Shown: positions 57,798 to 64,000 of the stretch, piece by piece
Layout of the letters: each line of letters opens with the position of its first letter
Numbering within the stretch: position 1 is the first letter of the stretch
Source of the DNA: Elymus sibiricus
Lineage: Eukaryota > Streptophyta > Magnoliopsida > Poales > Poaceae
Reading direction: 5' to 3'
Assembly: GCA_039707655.1 (NCBI GenBank)
Contig: CM077670.1
Location: 147,168,001-147,232,000 of the forward strand
DNA: 64,000 nucleotides
Notes under the pieces: model-generated
Database searches by the model: none
Told to the model about the DNA's origin: nothing
The model's input: the letters and a program-made list of their open reading frames with translations, nothing else
Position numbers and translations under genes: made by a program

Positions 57798-60700
57798 TCG
57801 ATCGACCATAGGAGCCCCCTTGATTGATCGAACCATTGGCGAGTCTAGAAGAAAAACTATTTTGAGTCTAGCTATATATCGGAGAGTAGGACTTCTTTTT
57901 ATTCCTTATCCCCTTCGTCGCTCTGGTGAGGAATTATGACATAGTGTTTTGATTCTACTACTCTTCTCACTCAATTTTTTTTAGGATCACGCGGGTATTT
58001 TCGGAATCGTTGCGATATCGGTGTGACAGAATTCTATTCTTGGTGCCTCCTAACCGTATGGATTGGACCCGGGGAGTTGAGCTCCAAGGGGTTCTTGTCA
58101 CATTCGCTATCGTTTCAGTTCCTGAATACCAGAGGACGCCGACATCGAAACGCTTCTATACTTTTTGTGGTGGCAAATAGTGCCGTGACTTTCCCCAGTA
58201 CTGGTGGAGATAGCGCGGATGATCCACTATGACTAGTATCGCTGTGCTTTCGAAAGTCTGAGGTAGACGGATTTGCGAAGTTTCTTGGTCGTGTGTGAAG
58301 GTTGCGGATTAGTTGCAGCTGATTAGGATATTATTGTTGTTGCGTGCTGAGTAGGTTCCCATATCCGCAACCTGATCTTATAACCAAGAAGTTTCAGGAG
58401 TTCTTAGGTGGGAATTCAAGTATTACCTAGAATATCTTTTCCAATAGACACATGATACGATATGGGGTCTATCATATGCTTGTTCCGGCTAATTCTACAA
58501 GCCAAATCCTTGTGTTGTTTTTTGTTGTGGTATTTGAGTTGCTTCGAAGTCAAGTATTGATTCCTTACCTTTCCTAAGCAGTGTTCTCATATTTCTATGG
58601 GAGTGCTAATCCTTTTTGATCATCGAGATTGTCATGACAATTCTTTTGCAACCGGCGTGCTTCTCTTCAAGTTAATCCGACCCTTTCAACATTGCAAGAT
58701 CAATTCTCTGTTTTCTCAACGACGTTCGTTTCACCCGTCTAAGTTATCTTTATTTTCCCCACCTTCCCACCCTTTTCCTTACGGAGTCAAAATTCTCAAA
58801 TCAAGCATCCATTTTGTTCATGAGAAGTCTCTTCATTCTTTCCTTCAATGTTCTTAGCCGGTGATTTCTTGTGAAGATCCTCAGGAGCTTCAAGCTCATC
58901 ATTCTTCATTATCGTATCTTCTCCAGTGTTCTAAATTCAAGCTTTCGGCATTGTTCATATCCTTTTCTTTTGTTCACATATTTTTCCCATGTTGGAGATT
59001 CTTACCCAAGCCTCTCTTGTTTATTCACCTCTCTCTATTCATATTCGGAGTGCAGAAATTATCTCAGAAGATTCATCTTTCCATTCAAGATCCGTTCGAC
59101 ATATCTCGAGGTTGTTATTTCTCTCAAGCCATTTAATTCAACCGGTGCAATCTCTATTTCAAGCAATTGTTCCAACGGTGTTTCTTTTGAGTGGGCCCAT
59201 AACCCACAGGTCTTTTCCCAGGATCTTACCTGACTCTTCTATTTTTTTCGGAGCTATTCCCAAAGTCTTTCAAACTTTGACGTAAGAATGGATTCCATCA
59301 GCCAATTGCCTTCTCCAAGATCGCTTCCTAATTCTTTTCAAATTTGGCTCAACTTTTCTATTCGTCATTGTTCCAGAGTATCTCATAAATTCTTTATGGT
59401 GGTTCTCATCGTCATTCTCAGCATTCGAAGACCGAAGAAGAGTTTCTCTTAAAGCATATCCGTTCTCTTCAAGATTCGTGGTTCTAGCTTCATGCAATCC
59501 TCTCAAATTGGTTTGATAGTCAAGAATTATTTTCATACCCATCCGGAGCATTTCAGGAGTTGTGTTCATTTTGATTCACCAAAGGCCATCATTTCAGAAT
59601 TCTTCATTCTCAACGCTCATCCCTCGTTCTCAAATTCTTCCTGTGCTTCGTTCAAATGTTCTCCAATAAGCTCGTGATCGCTTCGTTCTCTTATAATTAA
59701 TTTCCCTCAAGTATCTTCATTTGTTTTCTAATTCTTCTCGGCGATTCGTGCTTTTCCTTCATCCATTTTCAATTCTTACGGTGGTTTGTTCAAGATTCAT
59801 CTTCCTTTGTTATCATATCAATTCATTCGTTCTTTCCAAATCCTACCGGTGGTTCGTTGAAGACCTTCCCAAGTTTGCGCTATATCTCTCTTCAATCTCT
59901 TCAAGAAGAATAAATGGCATGCCAATCCGTTGCTTGTCATCAATTTAATTTGATGAAGGATAGACATATCATAATTCTTATTCTTGTTCATGGAGGTGAT
60001 TTAATTCCTTCTTCCGGAGTTTGTTCATAATGAATAAATTCTCGGTTCTAGTTGTTCATCTTTCTTTTCCAGAGTTCCAAGTTTTCTCGGTTATCTCATT
60101 GTGAAGCTCCATCTAAATCATTGCAAGGCTTCATCTTGTTCTTTTCAACCTTCGTTTCTATAATCCTTTTGTTTACCGGAGTTCTTCATGGTGATTGGTA
60201 AAGGATGTAATTCATTCCTGAAGTGTTCTTCAAGATTCTTGTTGAAGCTCCAGTATTCTACATCTTGCATTCCGAAATGCTATTCTTTCTACCTTATCTT
60301 TTGAGGTGGTATTATGTCCTTCTTGACAATTTGTCTTCGTGTTTCATGATTCACAGTTGTCAAGAATGAGATATTTTAAACCCATCAACCTCTTCGTTGG
60401 AGTTATCTTGGCATAGATTTCACCAAAAGCCTTTCCGAAGGATTGTTGCTATTTGTGGTGCTTATCAATGATCCAAGTTTCTCCTTCTCTTTTCGGTGAA
60501 ATAAGATTTTCATCTCTTGGTTTCTATCAATCAAATCAATTCTTTCCGTTAGTGGCAGGTTTTCACCTCAAAAATGTCGACATGTTTTTTGTAAGCCCAC
60601 AACAAGCTTTTTCTTTCGTTGTTGATTTTCGAACAACTCCGTTCAATCCTTCTTTATAAGGTTGCTTTTCAAATTCAATGGTGAGAGAAGTTGCATTTTC

Positions 60701-61194
60701 TTCACCATTCTTTCTTTTCCGACGATCTAGCTTCTATTCTTTCGTTCCGGAGGCATTGTAATGTTTCTCTCTTCGACCCATTATCTCGTTTCGCCAAGAT
60801 CATGTTCTTTCCTTGCTTATGCATTTTACCGGAGTGTTGTGCCCTCTTTTCAAGTCCTTTTCTTCTTATCAAGCTTTGCTTCTCTTTTCTATCGGAGTGC
60901 AACCCGAATTCTTCCTTTCTCATCTCGTTTCAACCGGAGTGGTTACATTTTCTTCTTTGTCCCTTGAGATCTTAATTCATGTCTTTGCAACCTCGAAGGT
61001 TCTCATAGTGTTCCTTGTGCCTCTTTTTCCTACCGGAGTGTTTTCACCTTCGTTCGTCTCCATTGTATTCTTTCTTTCAAGTTGTTCAACATTCAAGGTT
61101 ATTTGGTTTCACTCGTTTGTCCCAGAAGCAACTTTGTTTTACCTCTTCTTCTTCCCCTTCTCATGCTTAGATCTCGGGGCGAGATCTCTTGTAA
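57798..61194 (+). other. LARD2 internal region, non-coding, pyrimidine-rich
   Basis: From about 58600 the + strand is dominated by T and C (runs of TTCTTC, TCTTTC and similar), with no long coding frame on either strand. The motif CCGGAGTG or CCGGTGG recurs at irregular spacing, with CCGG at 58652, 58858, 59142, 59543, 59846, 60014, 60176, 60747, 60829, 60934 and 61033. The first 800 bp after the primer site are of mixed composition and also lack an ORF. Confidence 0.7.
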
Positions 61195-61206
61195 GTGGGG
61201 GAGTGT
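61195..61206 (+). other. LARD2 polypurine tract
   Basis: GTGGGGGAGTGT directly precedes the 3' LTR. The preceding GGGGCGAGATCTCTTGTAAG matches the minus-strand element at 38705-38735. Confidence 0.8.
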
Positions 61207-64000
61207 TGTGACAGCCCAAGACCGAGACCTCCACTATTTTATATTATGTCCATGCTTGGATGCTATGTTGTTGTTGTTGTGGCTCCATGTTATTGTTTTA
61301 CTTGCATCATGCATCATGATCATCATTCTTTGTTGTTTGCATACTTAATTTTCGTGTTGTGCTCTTGTGTGAACTCCTTCTCCTCATCTTATTTTCTATT
61401 GCATCTTGTTCATTTCCATTTATACCATCATCAAGTGCAAGACCCCCATCACTAGCTTCTCCCTTTCAATTTCTCCCATTTATTGCAAGTGACATTTTTC
61501 TGTCCCGGATAAATGTTCACTATGTTCCTAAAACTCCTAAACCATGCCAAGATCCTCTCTTCCAAATTTCAGACCATTGGGAATTATTTTGGTCAGATTC
61601 AAAATTCATGCAAGTTTGAATTAAATTCAAACTTGTCTAAATTTTCTATCTTTAAAATTACCAAACCCAATTTTATTAAATTGGGCATGATTCCAGGTTT
61701 CCAGATATATTTTTGTCTCTCCCGAATTCCCCTTCTAACTCCCTGTGCATTTCTCGTTGTGGTTCTGCTTTATTTGAATGGAAAAGGAAATGCCAGGGGA
61801 GAGAGAGAGAGAGGAAGCCCAGCCGCATGTAGCCTCCAGCGGGCCCAACCTCCCCTAAGCCTAGCCGGTGCCCTTAACCCTAGCCGCTCGATCCCCCACC
61901 CTCCTCTCTATCCCCCACTCCGCCGCCAGCCACTCGTCCCGATCGGGATCCTCCTCGATCCCCTCCTTCCTCCTAGCGCCGCCGCACACGCACACCCACA
62001 TCGCCGCCGTCCTTGGCCCCGCAGGTCGCCGTGCTCGACCTCGGCTCCAGCGCCTCGCGCGGAACCCCGAACGCATGCTCGTCCCCGTCGCCGCTGCTGC
62101 CATTCCTGCAGCACCCGAGCTCCCCTAGCCCCTCTACCGGCCATCTCCGCCTCCTGCCGTCGCCCTGCTCCCCTCGCTCAGGCAGGTCGCCGCCGCCGCA
62201 CCACCTTGCCTCCTCCGCGTCCAAGCTGCTTTGCCGCGGTCACCTCTCCCTTCTCTTCGTTCCAGCGACCGTCGCCTCCTCCACCGCGAGCTGCTGCTGC
62301 TGTTCCCCACCACGCGCCTCGCCTCCTTTCGGTACTGTTGCAACTGGCTCCCCTGCTCGTCACCTGCCGTTACTCCTCCGCGTTCCGCTGACCCCCTGCA
62401 TCCGCGTCCCTCGGGAGCCTTGCGCCAAGTCCAACACGGAGACGCCTCGAACAGGAGCATCATTGGATCGCCAAGTACCACGACGCCTTTGGAAGACCCT
62501 CTGAACATCAAGTTCATCTGCCTCGGACGTGTACAGTGTTGTGGATCCATGGCCAAGTACCCTTCCGATTCATCAAGACCGGCAAGTTCGAAGACCCCAA
62601 GTACCACGAGGACCGACGCATAGTACCACTACATGTGCCGTGTACAACTACAGTCGCCAGGACCGAAACCGCAAGTATCCCTCGGATCGCCAAGTTCAAC
62701 TACCGCCGTCGTGAACCGCTTCCCGAACGTGAACCACTACTTCCACTACCGCCGTCGCGAGAACATCTACTTCCCTCGTTGGACTCGATCCACCCCGAAA
62801 CGCATGCTTCGAAGGTATAACCCACGAGACGACGCCCGTGGACGAATGCATATGTGTTGTATGTGATGCACCCTATGTTTGCATCGTGACCGGATTGACT
62901 CTTGCACATTCCTCTTTGCCATGCGATCGTCATGTGGGACACCCGGTATCCGGGATCACTCCCCGTTGCTCTTGCATGTTTCCATCACCCCCACTTGTTC
63001 CTACTTTGCACCGGTATCTCAACGAGTTATCGGAACCGGAATGTTGCTGTGGCACCATTTCCGTTATCGCCGCCGTGGCACCCATTTCTTTCCGCCATGG
63101 TGACAAATACTCCATATCATGATATATGCCTACATCTTCATAAAATTGCATATAACTTGACATGACATCCTCATACATGTTAAGAACACTTAAATTGTTG
63201 TTTGCATTAAAATTGCTAATTGACATGCTAAAATGATTTATTTCATACCTAATTAACCGTAGCTCCGAAAATTAACTTTATATGTAAATGGGGTAGAAAA
63301 ATGTGTAGATTATCATGGTGCATTTTCTTCTGCTGTTTAACAACATGAAAATTGTGTTTTAGGCAGAACAGTACCAAATTCGAAAATTACATATGGGGAT
63401 TTTCCGGAATTGTTGCTTGTGTTTCCGGCCTCATTTAAACTTGCCTAGTTGTATGGATTGCTTATGCTTCATCTCTTGCCATGTTTAACAACATTTAATC
63501 TTGTCATGCATCATATTTGGTTGTGCATCATCCCATGTTTATGCTTGTGTGTTTACCATGTTGTTTGCTTCTTTCCGGTTGTGCTTCTTCTCGATAGTTC
63601 CGGTTTCGTTGCGATCGTGAGGATTCGTTCGACTACGTTGGTTCGTCTTCTTCATGGACTCGTTCTTCTTCCGAGCGGGATTTCAGGCAAGATGATCATG
63701 ACCTTGGATATCTCTACTATCTTTGCTTGCTAGTTGTCTCGATGCTATCGCTATTTCGTGCTTCCTACCACATATATGTCAGCCTCCCATATGCCATGAT
63801 ACAGCCTCTAACCACCCTTACCCAGCAAACCGTTGTTTGGCTATGTTACTGCTTTGCTCAGCCCCTTTCTTATAGCGTTGCTAGTTGCAGGTGCGGTTGC
63901 ATGTTGTTCCATGTTGGGACATGGATATGTGGGGATATCACAATATCTCTTATTTAATTAATGCATCTATATACTTGGTATTGGGTGGAAGGCTCGGCCT
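61207..64000 (+). repeat. LARD2 3' LTR, truncated by window end
   Basis: It copies 53689 onward with few differences, runs to the last base and stops before block A. It contains an 18-bp insertion (CGCTTCCCGAACGTGAAC, near 62717) absent from the 5' LTR. Confidence 0.92.

Larger units (their letters stand above)
53689..64000 (+). mobile_element. LARD2: second large retrotransposon derivative (3' LTR incomplete)
   Basis: The 5' LTR (53689-57781, 4093 bp), internal region (57782-61206, 3425 bp) and first 2794 bp of the 3' LTR (from 61207) are present. The LTR begins TGTGACAGCCCAAG and ends GGACATTACA. A tRNA-Met primer site follows at 57785 and a polypurine tract precedes 61207. There is no gag or pol and no believable ORF in the internal region, which is pyrimidine-rich. 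The two LTRs are very similar, with an 18-bp insertion near 62717 and a GTT repeat length difference. It inserted into the 3' untranslated region of the gypsy element, so it is the younger of the two. Confidence 0.9.

Noticed and set aside
54494..62504. 163-codon frames of equal length in both LARD2 LTRs
   Set aside because: Equal length reflects the recent duplication of the LTRs. The product is Ser/Pro/Leu low complexity and other frames are equally open.

Overview
The window looks like intergenic chromosome from a large-genome grass, most likely a Triticeae cereal (wheat, Aegilops or barley type). It is made almost entirely of transposable elements inserted into one another. I found no ordinary single-copy host gene, rRNA, tRNA or CRISPR array. 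Family names such as 'Sabrina-like' and 'LARD' (large retrotransposon derivative) come from remembered architecture and terminal sequences, not from a search.

Layout, left to right. 1-3075 is the 3' part of a long LTR carrying a Mutator-like element (216-1105) with 170-bp inverted repeats. 3076-11132 holds retroelement debris, a truncated LTR, and a decayed gag-protease Ty3/gypsy-type element (3855-10503). That element carries a spliced-looking coiled-coil gene on the opposite strand (8044-10483) and is followed by an LTR plus primer-binding region (10504-11060). 11133-34030 is a minus-strand, gag-protease-only Sabrina-like retrotransposon. Its left LTR was split by a second retroelement (about 11583-26594, probably a solo 4-kb LTR), which was itself split by a complete LARD (LARD1, 13032-24029, 5-bp target duplication CTAGA). 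34031-39001 holds a truncated LTR and a 4.4-kb minus-strand LTR with a stub of its internal region. 39002-46242 is the left part of a CACTA transposon with several subterminal repeat arrays, a solo LTR inserted with a perfect target duplication, a Stowaway remnant and a gene-like antisense ORF for a glycine/arginine-rich protein. 46243-53688 is a Ty3/gypsy element with a complete but broken gag-pol. It is interrupted by a second LARD (LARD2, 53689 to beyond 64000).

The most interesting material is in the long-LTR elements without gag-pol. Five different LTR families in the window (starts known for four: TGTNACANCCC; about 4.0-4.4 kb) share two short sequence blocks in the 3' part of the LTR. 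Three of them also share a block at the polypurine tract, although the rest of their sequence has diverged. LARD1 replaces gag-pol with two gene-like cassettes: a sense ORF of unknown function behind a TATTTAAA box, and an antisense cassette with TATA box, 53-codon ORF for a one-pass membrane microprotein, and poly(A) signal. LARD1 LTRs also contain a 156-bp periodic array in U3. All retroelement coding regions except the 53-aa ORF are broken; many premature stops are TAG, as expected if methylated CAG sites decayed.
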